Positions 30,905 to 39,706 of a stretch of DNA of 64,000 nt are shown here, in pieces. The DNA is from CATOSD01 sp034422735 (GTDB lineage: Bacteria > Chloroflexota > Dehalococcoidia > Lucifugimonadales > CATOSD01). How positions within the stretch are numbered: position 1 is the stretch's first letter; each line of letters begins with the position of its first letter. The position numbers and the translations under genes were made by a program. The notes beneath the pieces are model-generated. The model was not told where the DNA came from. It saw only the letters and a list, made by a program, of their open reading frames with translations, and searched no databases. Location: positions 17,769 to 81,768 of the forward strand of contig DAOUJL010000033.1 of NCBI GenBank assembly GCA_034422735.1. The letters run 5' to 3'.

Positions 30905-32542
30905 CTATCGCCTGAAGATGACCACGTGGCGGCCGGGGTCCCTGCCCATGCTCGACGAGGCAAGGCCGAACTTGCCCGCGATCTCGTGTTGCAGCCGCCT
31001 CACGTATGCTCCCTGCGGGTTCAGCTCCACGTGACCCTCGCCCTTGCGGACCCGTATCGCCGCCTCCTCCGCCTCGAGCACCGCGCCGTCCACCTGCTCG
31101 TCCGAAATCGGCGTCAGGCCGTGCCTGCGCGTAATCGCCTGGATGAACTGCTCCAGTTGCGCCGTGGTGTTCTTGCGTAGCACGTACACCGGCTTGCCAA
31201 TCTCCTCCGCGTCCCGAAGCGCCTTCGTCTTTCGGCGGTAGTAGTTCTTGGTGGTGACCAGCAGGTCGGCGCGGCTGATGTCCATCACCAGCTCGATCGG
31301 CGCGTTCGCGCTGCGCACCACGTGTTGCAGCCGGCCCCGGTTCACGCCGTAGGGCAGTATGTGCGTCGTCTTGGGCGGCTCGACATCCTCACGCTCCAGT
31401 CCCTCCGCCGCCGGGAACGGGGCCTCCCGCCGCCGGGGCGTATCCACCCCGCGCAGGTCGGTGCGCGCGCCTGTCTGTTCGCTCCGCTTCACCCTGTAGC
31501 CGCCCTCGCCGTCGCTCTCGCGCGTCTCCGGCGCTACGGCGAAGCCCCTCAGCATTCGGTCCACCACGTCGGTCACGTCCGGATGGACCGTGACCTCGTT
31601 CCACCCCTGTATCTCGACCAGGACGTCGAACGTCGGCGGCGCCCTCCGCTCCAGAACCGTTTTCTGGGTGCGTCGCCGCCGGGCCTCGATGTCGCCCAGC
31701 GTGACCGACTGCACCCCACCGACCAGGTCCGAAAGCGTGGGATTCATGATCAGGTTGTCGAGCGTGTTACCGTGCGCCGTGGCCACCAGTTGCACGCCGC
31801 GCTCGGCGATGGTGCGGGCGGCGTTGGCCTCCAGCTCCGTGCCGATCTCGTCGATGATGATGACCTCCGGCATGTGGTTCTCCACCGCCTCGATCATCAC
31901 GTCGTGCTGCAGCGCCGGCTTTGGCACCTGCATTCTCCGGGCGCGCCCGATGCCCGGATGGGGAATGTCGCCGTCGCCCGCAATCTCGTTGGAAGTGTCC
32001 ACCACTATGACGCGCTTCCCGGCGTCGTCCGCCAGCACGCGCGCCACCTCGCGCAGCATCGTCGTCTTGCCCACGCCCGGCTTGCCGAGCAGCAGCACGC
32101 TTTTGCCGCTGAAGATGAGGTCCTCGATGATACGGATGGTGCCGTAGACCGCGCGCCCGAACCTCAGCGTCAGTCCCACCACGTCGCCGCGCCGGTTCCG
32201 TATCGCCGATATGCGGTGCAGCGTGCGTTCCACGCCCGCCCGGTTGTCCTCGCCGAAGCTGCCCACGCGGTCGATTACGTGTCGCAGGTCGTCGTAGGTA
32301 ACCTCGTCGCTGCCCAGCGACACGCTCTCGTTGGGCACTCGCGCTTCGGCTTCTCGCCCCAGGTCGAGCACGACCTCGAGCAGTTCGTCTATGTTTTCAT
32401 GGCCCCTGACCGACTCCTCTATGCGAGGAGGCAGCTTGTCCAGGAGCGCCTCCATGTCGTCGACTATCCGCCTCTCCACCAAGGGCGTTCGCACCTCCGG
32501 CCTGCCTGGTTCCTCTGCCCGGCGCTGTCGCCACCGGGCCAT
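30905..32542 (-). CDS. AAA ATPase with R3H domain (SpoIIIAA/Ycf45-like)
   Basis: A 545-residue protein. The ATPase core has Walker A GKPGVGKTTM (about residue 152), Walker B VIIIDEIGTE and the conserved TAHG and GGVQSVTLGD segments of the Ycf45/SpoIIIAA group, related to secretion ATPases. After a charged linker comes an N-P-x-R3H-like end: RRLQHEIAGKFGLASSSMG and RHVVIF, the single-stranded nucleic acid binding fold. The family is widespread in cyanobacteria, plastids and Chloroflexota; its role is unknown. The start may lie later, at the Met of MEALLDKLPPRI. It lies between a GNAT-like gene and tmk on the minus strand, probably in the pdxS transcript. Confidence 0.85.
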   Translation of the reverse strand: MARWRQRRAEEPGRPEVRTPLVERRIVDDMEALLDKLPPRIEESVRGHENIDELLEVVLDLGREAEARVPNESVSLGSDEVTYDDLRHVIDRVGSFGEDNRAGVERTLHRISAIRNRRGDVVGLTLRFGRAVYGTIRIIEDLIFSGKSVLLLGKPGVGKTTMLREVARVLADDAGKRVIVVDTSNEIAGDGDIPHPGIGRARRMQVPKPALQHDVMIEAVENHMPEVIIIDEIGTELEANAARTIAERGVQLVATAHGNTLDNLIMNPTLSDLVGGVQSVTLGDIEARRRRTQKTVLERRAPPTFDVLVEIQGWNEVTVHPDVTDVVDRMLRGFAVAPETRESDGEGGYRVKRSEQTGARTDLRGVDTPRRREAPFPAAEGLEREDVEPPKTTHILPYGVNRGRLQHVVRSANAPIELVMDISRADLLVTTKNYYRRKTKALRDAEEIGKPVYVLRKNTTAQLEQFIQAITRRHGLTPISDEQVDGAVLEAEEAAIRVRKGEGHVELNPQGAYVRRLQHEIAGKFGLASSSMGRDPGRHVVIFRR

Positions 32543-32639
32543 AGCGTCAGCCTACAGCATACCAGCAGATACGTGGGGGCGGCAATTGGGCCACGCACTC
32601 GTTCGACCAGTCAATCGAATGGCCCGCCGCCGGCACCCC

Positions 32640-33584
32640 TCACGCCGGCGCCTCCGCTCCGCTTGCCAGCCGCACCGGCGAGGCCGTCGCGCGTATGCAC
32701 ATCACGTACTCCGGGCCGGGCGCAAAGTCCATCGCACTCATCGCGCTCAGGAGGTCCGGCTGAAATTCCGCCACCAGTGCGCGTATCCGCCGCGCGCCCG
32801 CTAGTCGCGCTAACCCGAAACGGACCAGCGATGTGGCCGCGTCCACCGACCCGGGGGCACAGGTCACGTCCAGCCATCCGTTCGGCCCGCTGCGCCCCAC
32901 TCTCAGGCGGCCTGCCAGTCCGCGTTGGCTCTCCAGCACGAACTCGCGCGCCCGTCCGGGTCCGCGCTCGCGCGAGTCCCGCCACTGGTCGAACGTCACT
33001 CCCGCCATGCGTCGGACTGCGGACGGCGCCGACGCGCTGTACAGGCGAAACAGGTCGTACCCGTCTCGCCGAGACGCCTCTCTAGAAGCCGCGCCGCGCC
33101 GCTCAGCGCGGGCCGTCGGGAGGTTCGGTCGTCCGCCAGCCAAGAGCGTCTCGTGGTAAACGGGAAAGTAACCGGCCCGGCGCGCCGCGCCCAGCAGCGG
33201 GCACTCCACGGGCAGCCTGAGAAACACGCGCTGCGCTCCCGAACGCGCCGCCTCGGCGGACACCCGCTCCAATACTCGTTCCGCCGCAGACTCCGCGTCG
33301 CCGCTCGCCACAAGCTGAGTCACCTGCCAGCTCCCCCGGCCACTCAGCCGGCCGGCGGCCGCGACGGCCTCGGCGCCTCCCTCTCTTGCGACCCAGGCGC
33401 CCGCCCTCATCCTTCCCGCTGCGCACGACCTGGCCACTGCCGCGAGGGACGGCCTGCCGCCCAGCCCGGACAGGACGCCGGCCAGCGGACGCGCGTGGTT
33501 GTGGAGGGGGCGTTGCCTGAGAATCGCCTGCGCGGCGAGCCGGAGGTGGACCGCAATGGGTGAAACACCGGAGTTGGTAGTCAT
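32640..33584 (-). CDS. GNAT-like acetyltransferase, lineage-specific
   Basis: About 314 residues, rich in Ala and Arg. The N-terminal half looks like a degenerate N-acetyltransferase fold (AAERVLERVSAEAARSGAQRVFLRLP followed by LLGAARRAGYFPVYHETLL, the acetyl-CoA-binding helix and strand pattern). The C-terminal half repeats a second, weaker GNAT-like unit ending FQPDLLSAMSAMDFAPGPEYVMCI. Start uncertain: ATG 33584 or GTG nine bases earlier. It sits between pdxT (22 bases upstream) and the R3H ATPase. I cannot name a substrate. It could be a pseudo-acetyltransferase. Confidence 0.6.
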   Translation of the reverse strand: MTTNSGVSPIAVHLRLAAQAILRQRPLHNHARPLAGVLSGLGGRPSLAAVARSCAAGRMRAGAWVAREGGAEAVAAAGRLSGRGSWQVTQLVASGDAESAAERVLERVSAEAARSGAQRVFLRLPVECPLLGAARRAGYFPVYHETLLAGGRPNLPTARAERRGAASREASRRDGYDLFRLYSASAPSAVRRMAGVTFDQWRDSRERGPGRAREFVLESQRGLAGRLRVGRSGPNGWLDVTCAPGSVDAATSLVRFGLARLAGARRIRALVAEFQPDLLSAMSAMDFAPGPEYVMCIRATASPVRLASGAEAPA

Positions 33585-33606
33585 CGAGACCACCGGGACA
33601 GCGTTG

Positions 33607-34188
33607 CTACGCGCTGCCCTCCACCATCCGCACGAACAACTCGTGCACCCTGGTGTCGTCGGTCAATTCGGGATGAAAGGAGGTGGCAAGCAGCTTGTCC
33701 TGGCGCACGGCTACCGGACGGCCGTCCGGGATGCGGGCCAATACGCGCACGCCCTCGCCCACCTCGTTGACCACCGGCGCGCGGATGAACACTGCCCGGA
33801 AGGCCGGGCCGGAGATGTCGCCCATCTCCAGCTCCGCCTCGAAGCTGTTGACCTGGCTGCCGAATGCGTTGCGGCTCACCTCGATGTCCATCAGCCCCAG
33901 CGGAGAGGGCCGGTGGTCGGTGAGCCGCTTGGATATGACTATCATGCCGGCGCAGGTGCCCCAGATGGGCATGCCCTCCGACGCCTTTTCCTTCAACGGG
34001 CCTCTGAAATCGTAGATGTCGATTAGCTGGACGATCGTGGTGCTTTCGCCGCCGGGGATGATAAGGCCGTCGACGTCGTCCAGTTGGTGCGGGAGCCGGA
34101 TCTCCGCCGACTCCACGCCCAGCCGGTCGAGCACCTCCCGGTGCTCCGCGAAATCGCCCTGGATTGCGAGAACGCCAAGCGTTGGCAA
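33607..34188 (-). CDS. pdxT: Pyridoxal 5'-phosphate synthase glutaminase subunit
   Basis: Hydrolyses glutamine and passes ammonia to PdxS for vitamin B6 synthesis. The 193 residues have LGVLAIQGDFAEH, PGGEST, the catalytic cysteine in IWGTCAGMIV and the His-Glu of FHPELTDD, the full class I triad. TTG 34188 starts two bases after the pdxS stop, with GAGAGG upstream. Length is standard. The pair makes PLP by the DXP-independent route, supplying cofactor to the aminotransferases in this window. Confidence 0.96.
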   Translation of the reverse strand: MPTLGVLAIQGDFAEHREVLDRLGVESAEIRLPHQLDDVDGLIIPGGESTTIVQLIDIYDFRGPLKEKASEGMPIWGTCAGMIVISKRLTDHRPSPLGLMDIEVSRNAFGSQVNSFEAELEMGDISGPAFRAVFIRAPVVNEVGEGVRVLARIPDGRPVAVRQDKLLATSFHPELTDDTRVHELFVRMVEGSA

Positions 34189-34189
34189 G

Positions 34190-35089
34190 CTACCAACCTC
34201 TCGTGGCCAGCTGCTGCTCCTCCGGCATGGTCCGGACGTCCAGTCCCGGCATGGCCTTGCCCAGCCCGGTCGAGACCTCTACGAGTATCGCTGGGTCGTT
34301 GTAGTGGGTCGTCGCCTTGACGATGGCCTCGGCCATCAACTGAGGCGTCTCGGACTTGAAGATGCCCGAGCCCACGAACACGCCATCCACGCCGAGCTGC
34401 ATCATCAGGGCCGCGTCCGCGGGGCTGGCGATGCCGCCCGCGGCAAAGTTGACCACGGGCAACCGGCCGGTGTCGTGGATCTCCTTCACAAGCTCGTAGG
34501 GTGCGCGTAGGTCCCTGGCCGTCGCCATTAGCTCGGCTTCGTCCATTCCCACTATGCGCTTGATCTCGCCGAGCACCTTCCGGGCGTGGCGCACCGCCTC
34601 CACGATGTTGCCGGTGCCGGCTTCGCCCTTCGTGCGAATCATGGCGGCGCCCTCGCCTATGCGCCTCAGCGCCTCGCCGAGGTCCCGGCAGCCGCACACG
34701 AAAGGAATCTTGAAGTCGTGCTTGTTTACGTGGTTGTTCTCGTCGGCCGGGGTCAGCACCTCGGACTCGTCCACGTAGTCCGCGCCAAGCTCTTCCAGGA
34801 TCTGCGCCTCGACGAAGTGCCCGATTCGGGACTTGGCCATGACCGGAATCGTGACCGCGTCGATGATCTCACTGATCATCTGCGGGTCGGACATACGCGC
34901 CACGCCGCCCGCCGCGCGGATGTCGGAAGGCACGCGCTCCAGAGCCATGACGGCGACCGCTCCGGCATCCTCGGCGATCTTCGCCTGCTCGGGGGTTACC
35001 ACGTCCATGATCACCCCGCCCTTGAGCATCTGGGCCAGCCCGACCTTAACCCTCCAAGTACCGGTCTCCGACCTTACGTCAACTGCCAT
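34190..35089 (-). CDS. pdxS: Pyridoxal 5'-phosphate synthase lyase subunit
   Basis: A 299-residue TIM barrel that joins ribose 5-phosphate, glyceraldehyde 3-phosphate and ammonia into PLP. Diagnostic stretches are LAQMLKGGVIMDVVTPEQA, GAVAVMALERVPSDIR, MAKSRIGHF, DESEVLTPADE, FVCGCRDLGEALRR and GEAGTGNIVEAVRH. The reactive lysines lie in the first and third. AGGAGG precedes the ATG and a TTGTAA/TATAAT promoter lies 87-115 bases upstream. First gene of the minus-strand operon pdxS-pdxT-GNAT-R3H ATPase-tmk. Confidence 0.98.
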   Translation of the reverse strand: MAVDVRSETGTWRVKVGLAQMLKGGVIMDVVTPEQAKIAEDAGAVAVMALERVPSDIRAAGGVARMSDPQMISEIIDAVTIPVMAKSRIGHFVEAQILEELGADYVDESEVLTPADENNHVNKHDFKIPFVCGCRDLGEALRRIGEGAAMIRTKGEAGTGNIVEAVRHARKVLGEIKRIVGMDEAELMATARDLRAPYELVKEIHDTGRLPVVNFAAGGIASPADAALMMQLGVDGVFVGSGIFKSETPQLMAEAIVKATTHYNDPAILVEVSTGLGKAMPGLDVRTMPEEQQLATRGW

Positions 35090-35175
35090 CTTTGGCCTCC
35101 TCCAGCCGCTCGCGTTTTTCAGCGAAATATCGCGCGGTTACACGCCTTCACGCGGCCCGCATGAGTTTTCGCGCC

Positions 35176-35204
35176 ATTATACTCCTGACCACCGCTCTTT
35201 ACAA
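35176..35204 (-). promoter_or_regulatory. Sigma-70-type promoter for pdxST
   Basis: On the minus strand TTGTAA (35199-35204), 17 bases, TATAAT (35176-35181), leaving a leader of about 80 bases before pdxS. Confidence 0.7.
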
Positions 35205-35283
35205 TTGCCGCTCCGGTCTGCCAAGCTTGTATCGAGGCACGCATGACGCGCCGACATGCCCGGAAACTTGGCGACATATCTCC

Positions 35284-35312
35284 TTGCGGGCCGAATATGC
35301 GTGCGCTACAAT
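35284..35312 (+). promoter_or_regulatory. Sigma-70-type promoter for the TPR gene
   Basis: TTGCGG (35284-35289), 17 bases, TACAAT (35307-35312), with the predicted transcript starting about 20 bases before the ATG at 35341. It diverges from the pdxST promoter. Confidence 0.6.
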
Positions 35313-35340
35313 TCGCAAACTTTCTCCCAGGGTGTCACCG

Positions 35341-36189
35341 ATGAGCCAATCCCACGTCGAAGATAAGGCCAAACTGCGCAAAGACCTATCCAGGAAGGCC
35401 GTCGCCCTCGCGATGAAGAGCCGCTGGAAGGAAGCCAGCGCCGTCAACCGCGCCATACTGAAGGACTTTCCCCGCGACCTCGAAGCCTGGAACAGGCTGG
35501 GCAAGGCGCTCAGCGAGTTGGGGTGCGTCGCCGAGGCCCGGGACGCGTTCGGCAGAGCGCTTGAAGTGTCGCCGCACAACAGCATCGCCCGAAAGAACTT
35601 CGAAAGGCTGAATCGGCTAGATGAGGACGAGCAGCCCGCGCTGGTCACCAGCGGCGCGACCGCCCAGGCCTTCATAGAGGAGGGCGGCAACTCCGGCGTT
35701 ACGTCGCTGGTCAATCTTGCTCCCGCCAGCGGCCTGTTCAAGCTCTCTCCCGGCCATCCCATCGAGCTTCGGTGCGAGGGCGGCGGGCTGAAGGTGTTCC
35801 GCGCCTCCGGAGACTACGTGGGGCGCGTCGAATCGCGGCTGGCCTCCAGGCTGGCCAGGCTCATCAAGGGAGGCAACCGCTACGACGCCACCGTGCGCAG
35901 CGTCTCCGAGCGGGAGGTCGTCATCATCATCCGCGAGTCGTTCCGCCACCACTCCCAGGCGCACGTCCCGTCCTTCCCCGCCCGCGTCACCGGGCCATAC
36001 CCTGTGTACCTGCCCGGCGCCTCCGTTGATTACGGCCTGTCCGACGAGATAGACGGCGAGGAACAGCTATCGGTCAAGGACTGGTCGAACGACGACACCG
36101 AGCCCGGCGACGACGCCGCGTTCACGCCCGTTATCCACCGCATCATAAACAGCCCGGGCAGCGACCTCGACGGCGACGACGACTATTAG
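35341..36189 (+). CDS. TPR-repeat protein with unidentified C-terminal domain
   Basis: 282 residues. The frame is open upstream but would cross the promoter, so ATG 35341 is used. Residues 1-90 are two or more TPR-like helical pairs (EASAVNRAILKDFPRDLEAWNRLGKALSELG, then AEARDAFGRALEVSPHN). Residues 110-215 form a compact beta-rich domain of unknown type (FKLSPGHPIELRCEGGG, DYVGRVESRLASRLARLI, YDATVRSVSEREVVIIIRE). It resembles a small SH3/HIRAN-like nucleic-acid or peptide module but this is not established. The C-terminus is acidic. It is probably an adaptor protein. Confidence 0.7.
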   Translation: MSQSHVEDKAKLRKDLSRKAVALAMKSRWKEASAVNRAILKDFPRDLEAWNRLGKALSELGCVAEARDAFGRALEVSPHNSIARKNFERLNRLDEDEQPALVTSGATAQAFIEEGGNSGVTSLVNLAPASGLFKLSPGHPIELRCEGGGLKVFRASGDYVGRVESRLASRLARLIKGGNRYDATVRSVSEREVVIIIRESFRHHSQAHVPSFPARVTGPYPVYLPGASVDYGLSDEIDGEEQLSVKDWSNDDTEPGDDAAFTPVIHRIINSPGSDLDGDDDY

Positions 36190-36216
36190 CGCGTCCCGCG
36201 CCTCAGCCTCCGCCTG

Positions 36217-36486
36217 TTACGAGGCGGGTTCTGAGTCGGAATCGGCCAGCGGGCGCTCGCGGTAATAGATGCCCCATCGCCTCATCGCCTCTTCGATATC
36301 CGGCGACTGAATCTCCGACAGTTGGCGAAAGAATCCCGCCAGCGCGTGCGCGTGAAGCAGTTCCTCCGAACACACCCAGCTCGCCTCCGCCGGCACCACG
36401 TACACCAGGCCGTTCTGGTGCTCGCACTGCATCTCGATGCGCTTACCGCCCGTGTCGTGCTTCACGCTGATTCCGTACTCTGCCAT
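36217..36486 (-). CDS. Conserved-looking small protein, unknown function
   Basis: An 89-residue protein. ATG 36486 has GAGAGGAGAG just before it; an upstream in-frame extension has no SD. It begins EYGISVKHDTGGKRIEMQCEH, has one short hydrophobic strand (LVYVVPAEASWV), CSEELLHAHALAGFFRQL, and an acidic Ser-rich end. There is no signal peptide or helix-turn-helix. The mixed beta-alpha pattern might be a small binding domain. An extended -10 (TGTTAAAAT, 36534-36539 on the minus strand) lies 48 bases upstream. I do not recognise the family. Confidence 0.6.
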   Translation of the reverse strand: MAEYGISVKHDTGGKRIEMQCEHQNGLVYVVPAEASWVCSEELLHAHALAGFFRQLSEIQSPDIEEAMRRWGIYYRERPLADSDSEPAS

Positions 36487-36830
36487 GTCTCTCCTCTCGT
36501 TCAGGCGTCGTGCTCCGGATGAGTAACTACTCCATTTTAACACTCACACAACCGTCGTCCCCGCGCAAGCGAGAATCTAGGAGTGTGGGGCACTCCACAC
36601 TGCCTGCGCCGCGACTGACCTCTGGCCACTCTACGCCCCGCCCCTATGCTACAATCCTCCCAGCACACCTTTGCGGCGACCGATCTGACTGTCGCACCCC
36701 ATCGCCACTTGGCAGGCTCGTTGGCCCAGTATTGGAGCATCTCCCGTACTCGGAGATGTTGCCGGCCAAAGTCAGTCTGTCCCAACGGAGGGCGGCTCGC
36801 CGATGGTGAACTTGATAAGGAGTCGCCGCA
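36487..36830. other. Intergenic stretch with two promoter-like boxes
   Basis: 344 bases between divergent genes. It holds the extended -10 of the small minus-strand gene, a fragment resembling the interspersed element GTCATTCCCGCG...GAATCTAGG (36552-36580), a 7-bp hairpin (AGTGTGG/CCACACT near 36582-36601) and TGCTACAAT at 36647-36655 as an extended -10 for the kelch lipoprotein gene. No gene seen. Confidence 0.55.
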
Positions 36831-38864
36831 ATGACGGTCGCCGCGCCGAGGTTTGATTATCGTGTCGCCCTTATCGGGTTGTTTTTCGTCACAGCTGCCC
36901 TGACGTGGTCATGCGGTGGTGAAACGCAACCCACCGCACCCACGATTGCGCCCACCGCCGCTAGCACGCCTACTACATCGCCCACCGCGACCGTCCCAAC
37001 CGCAACGCCCGCACCCACGACGACGCCTGTGCCTGCCACCAACATACCATTCCCTACCCCGACTCCTTCCCCGACACCCAACCCCGCCATGGACGTCTTC
37101 GGGTCCGCCATGGTGAAGATGTCGGACGGTGGCGGCGCCGCAATCGAGATCAACGCCAACCTTGAGGCGATATCAGACGGACAAAGAGTCCAGATTCCCA
37201 TTTCGTACACCGGAGTCTTTGCCATCGGCGGCCTTAACTGGTCGGACGTTGTCGTCGCTGCGCCAGTTCTCGGGATAGAGTCCCGGGTTATGACGCTCTC
37301 GGCCCCGTTCCTCACGACCGTTCATGTTCTCGACGAGTCGTCGGGCAAATGGGAAGCGAACTACGGTCACTCGCCCAATTCGATAGCGTTTGATAAGCTC
37401 TTCGCGCCGCGTGCTTACGAGCTTACTGAGTTGGTTCTGTCCGGCAAGGAAGAGATTAACGGCATAGACGCCACAGTCTTCACTGCCAAGTTGCGTAACT
37501 TCGCGGTCGTCGGCTCGCAGGGCAATTTAGACGTCGTCTACTGGATAGGTGTGGATGATGGTCTGCCACTCAAAGTGTCCGCCTCCGGTACCCTGGATGT
37601 CGATGCTGACGTGGTGCTGATTGGCGAAACGGTCGCGGAGTCTGCGTCGGTCGAAATAACGGCTACTATATTCGACCACGGAAAGCACGTAGACGTTGTA
37701 TCCCCCACCCTGGGCCTTCAACGTTTTCAGCATGAGGCGCTGCTGCTGAATGACGGGCGCGTACTCGTAGGGGGCGGATTCACAGGAATCTCCAACAACA
37801 ATGTCGTCGTCCCTTTTCCAGTAGGCTTCGTCCAGACATATGATCCGTCTGCGGACATGTGGTCGTTCCAGGATCCCATGGAAAACGCCGGCTTCTTGTA
37901 CTCGGCCCTCAAGCTGGGTGACGGCAAAGTTCTGTTTGTCGGCCTGTCAGGCGACGAGAACTTAGTCGAACCATTCGCGAGCCTGTTCGACCCTGGGGAA
38001 AATTCATGGGAAGATGCCCCTGCACCTTCCACGACTCGTGGTTTTCCTGAGACCCTTCTACTTGATGACGGACGCGTTCTTCTCTTAGGTGGTTGGGACT
38101 TTACGTCATCGGACACCACATTCACGCGAGAGGTGGTGAAGGCGGTCGAGGTTTACGACCCCCAGACCGGCGAATGGCGCCAGGCTGCTCCGCTGACCCA
38201 GGACTTCCAAGAACCCCCACACTACACTCTGTTGAACGACGGGCGGGTGATTGCGATGGGAGTCGGCGGCGACATGTTTGCTGAAAGGACAGCTTTCGCC
38301 GAATTGTATGACCCCAATTCCGATTCTTGGACACCCATCAGCAGCGCTGATGCCCACTACTCGCTCAACAACGCCCTCAGCTTGGCCGATGGCAGAGTAC
38401 TCGTGCTCGGGTCGCTTCCCAGATGGATTTCCAATCAACGCCCGGACGGAAGCTCCGGGATCGTCACCTTGCCAGACGGAAGCCGGCTGACCGCCGCTCA
38501 GGTAGCAGAGCGATTCCCTGCGGCGAAGATCTACGACCCGGCCACCGACACATGGTCTGCCGCCGGGGGTATGACTCACACACGGAACAGCGCCTCGCTC
38601 GCTCTGCTTCCCGACGGTAGGGTTCTGGCAGCCGGCGGTGAGAACTACTGGTCCAAGGACTCCTTATCCTACTCCACGACCGAGATTTTCGATCCGCAGA
38701 CCAACTCGTGGTCGCCGGGGCCTAACCTGACCGATCTGCGAGCCGGTGCCACCGCGACGCTAATGCCAGATGGCAGGGTGCTGCTGGTCGGGGGCATGGG
38801 GCTTGTGCAGGACATCGAGGAGATATACCCCCATGCAACCGCGGAAATAGTCGATCCCGGTTAG
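36831..38864 (+). CDS. Kelch-repeat lipoprotein
   Basis: 677 residues. A lipoprotein signal (residues 1-28) ends WSC, followed by a Pro/Thr linker of about 55 residues. Residues 85-280 are a beta-rich domain resembling LppX/LprG-type lipoprotein folds (ELVLSGKEEINGIDATVFTAKL and VVYWIGVDDGLPLKVSASG). Residues 290-677 are a kelch propeller: LLNDGRVLVGGG, LLDDGRVLLLGG, LPDGRVLAAGGENY and LMPDGRVLLVGGMG mark the blades, each followed by a YDP/DSWT-type strand. AAGGAG is eight bases before the ATG. It is a surface-anchored propeller and may bind a polymer. The LppX-like call is weaker than the kelch call. Confidence 0.85.
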   Translation: MTVAAPRFDYRVALIGLFFVTAALTWSCGGETQPTAPTIAPTAASTPTTSPTATVPTATPAPTTTPVPATNIPFPTPTPSPTPNPAMDVFGSAMVKMSDGGGAAIEINANLEAISDGQRVQIPISYTGVFAIGGLNWSDVVVAAPVLGIESRVMTLSAPFLTTVHVLDESSGKWEANYGHSPNSIAFDKLFAPRAYELTELVLSGKEEINGIDATVFTAKLRNFAVVGSQGNLDVVYWIGVDDGLPLKVSASGTLDVDADVVLIGETVAESASVEITATIFDHGKHVDVVSPTLGLQRFQHEALLLNDGRVLVGGGFTGISNNNVVVPFPVGFVQTYDPSADMWSFQDPMENAGFLYSALKLGDGKVLFVGLSGDENLVEPFASLFDPGENSWEDAPAPSTTRGFPETLLLDDGRVLLLGGWDFTSSDTTFTREVVKAVEVYDPQTGEWRQAAPLTQDFQEPPHYTLLNDGRVIAMGVGGDMFAERTAFAELYDPNSDSWTPISSADAHYSLNNALSLADGRVLVLGSLPRWISNQRPDGSSGIVTLPDGSRLTAAQVAERFPAAKIYDPATDTWSAAGGMTHTRNSASLALLPDGRVLAAGGENYWSKDSLSYSTTEIFDPQTNSWSPGPNLTDLRAGATATLMPDGRVLLVGGMGLVQDIEEIYPHATAEIVDPG

Positions 38865-38989
38865 GCGGAGGTAGCACACAGAAACCCCGGCTTGCATGAC
38901 CATTCCAAACTCCTCTGCCTTTACTCGGGCGATCTCACGATGAATGTGACCAGCCGCGCCCCTCGCCGCCCCCGCCGCCCGCCTATGCT

Positions 38990-38995
38990 ATAATC
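38990..38995 (+). promoter_or_regulatory. Extended -10 promoter for the MBL hydrolase gene
   Basis: TGCTATAAT with a perfect TATAAT, 70 bases before the start at 39065. The same CCTATGCTA-AATCCTC context occurs before the kelch lipoprotein gene (36643-36659), suggesting a preferred promoter form in this genome. Confidence 0.65.
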
Positions 38996-39064
38996 CTCAC
39001 CGCGCCCTCCAACGGCGACGACCACTCGCGCGGCCCACGCCCGCCGCCAACAGGAGACCATCAG

Positions 39065-39706
39065 ATGCCCCCTCACTACCAGGACGACTCCATCATCATC
39101 CACAAGTACGAGTGCGGCGATTTCGGCAACAACGCCTATCTCGTCGTGTGCCCCAAGACCAACGAGAGCATCATCATCGACACGCCGGGCGATCCGGGCA
39201 AGGTGATCGAGGCGGCCAGGTCAACCAACGTGAAGGCCATAATCATCACCCACAACCACTGGGACCACCTGGTGGGCTTCGACGAGGTGACCGGCGCGAT
39301 AGACGCCCCCGTCGCAATCGGCGCGGACGACGCCGACGCCCTTCCCCGCCCGCCCGCGCGGCTGTTGCGCGACGGCGACGAGATCGTGGCCGGTACCGTG
39401 ACCCTGCGGGCCATCGGCACACCCGGCCACACGCCCGGCTCCACGTGCTACACCGTCGGCAGCGCGCTCTTCTCCGGCGACACGCTCTTCCCCGGCGGTC
39501 CCGGAAAGTCCGGGTCCCCCGAAAAGCTGCGGCAGATCATCGAGAGCATCACCACCAAGCTGTTTACGCTGGAGAGCGTCGTTAACGTCTATCCCGGTCA
39601 CGGCGCCGACGGCGACCTCAAGAGCAGTAAGGAAGAGTACGCCGTCTTCGCGTCCAGGGAGCACCCGGCCGACCTGGCCGGAGACGTTTCTTGGCTCGGC
39701 AGCTAG
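39065..39706 (+). CDS. Metallo-beta-lactamase-fold hydrolase
   Basis: A 213-residue glyoxalase II-like hydrolase. It has the HxHxDH metal motif in ITHNHWDHLVG, a downstream GTPGHTPGSTCY histidine, FSGDTLF (bridging Asp) and VYPGHGADG (last histidine), so both zinc sites are complete. It starts QDDSIIIHKYECGDFGNNAYLVV. The substrate may be a thioester such as a glutathione- or bacillithiol-type adduct, but other MBL hydrolases share this pattern. It overlaps the following CPBP gene by 16 bases, and AGGAG lies nine bases before the ATG. Confidence 0.9.
   Translation: MPPHYQDDSIIIHKYECGDFGNNAYLVVCPKTNESIIIDTPGDPGKVIEAARSTNVKAIIITHNHWDHLVGFDEVTGAIDAPVAIGADDADALPRPPARLLRDGDEIVAGTVTLRAIGTPGHTPGSTCYTVGSALFSGDTLFPGGPGKSGSPEKLRQIIESITTKLFTLESVVNVYPGHGADGDLKSSKEEYAVFASREHPADLAGDVSWLGS

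Noticed and set aside
31322..33085. Plus-strand frame of about 590 codons over the R3H ATPase and GNAT genes
   Set aside because: Antisense to two recognised genes and without protein features.
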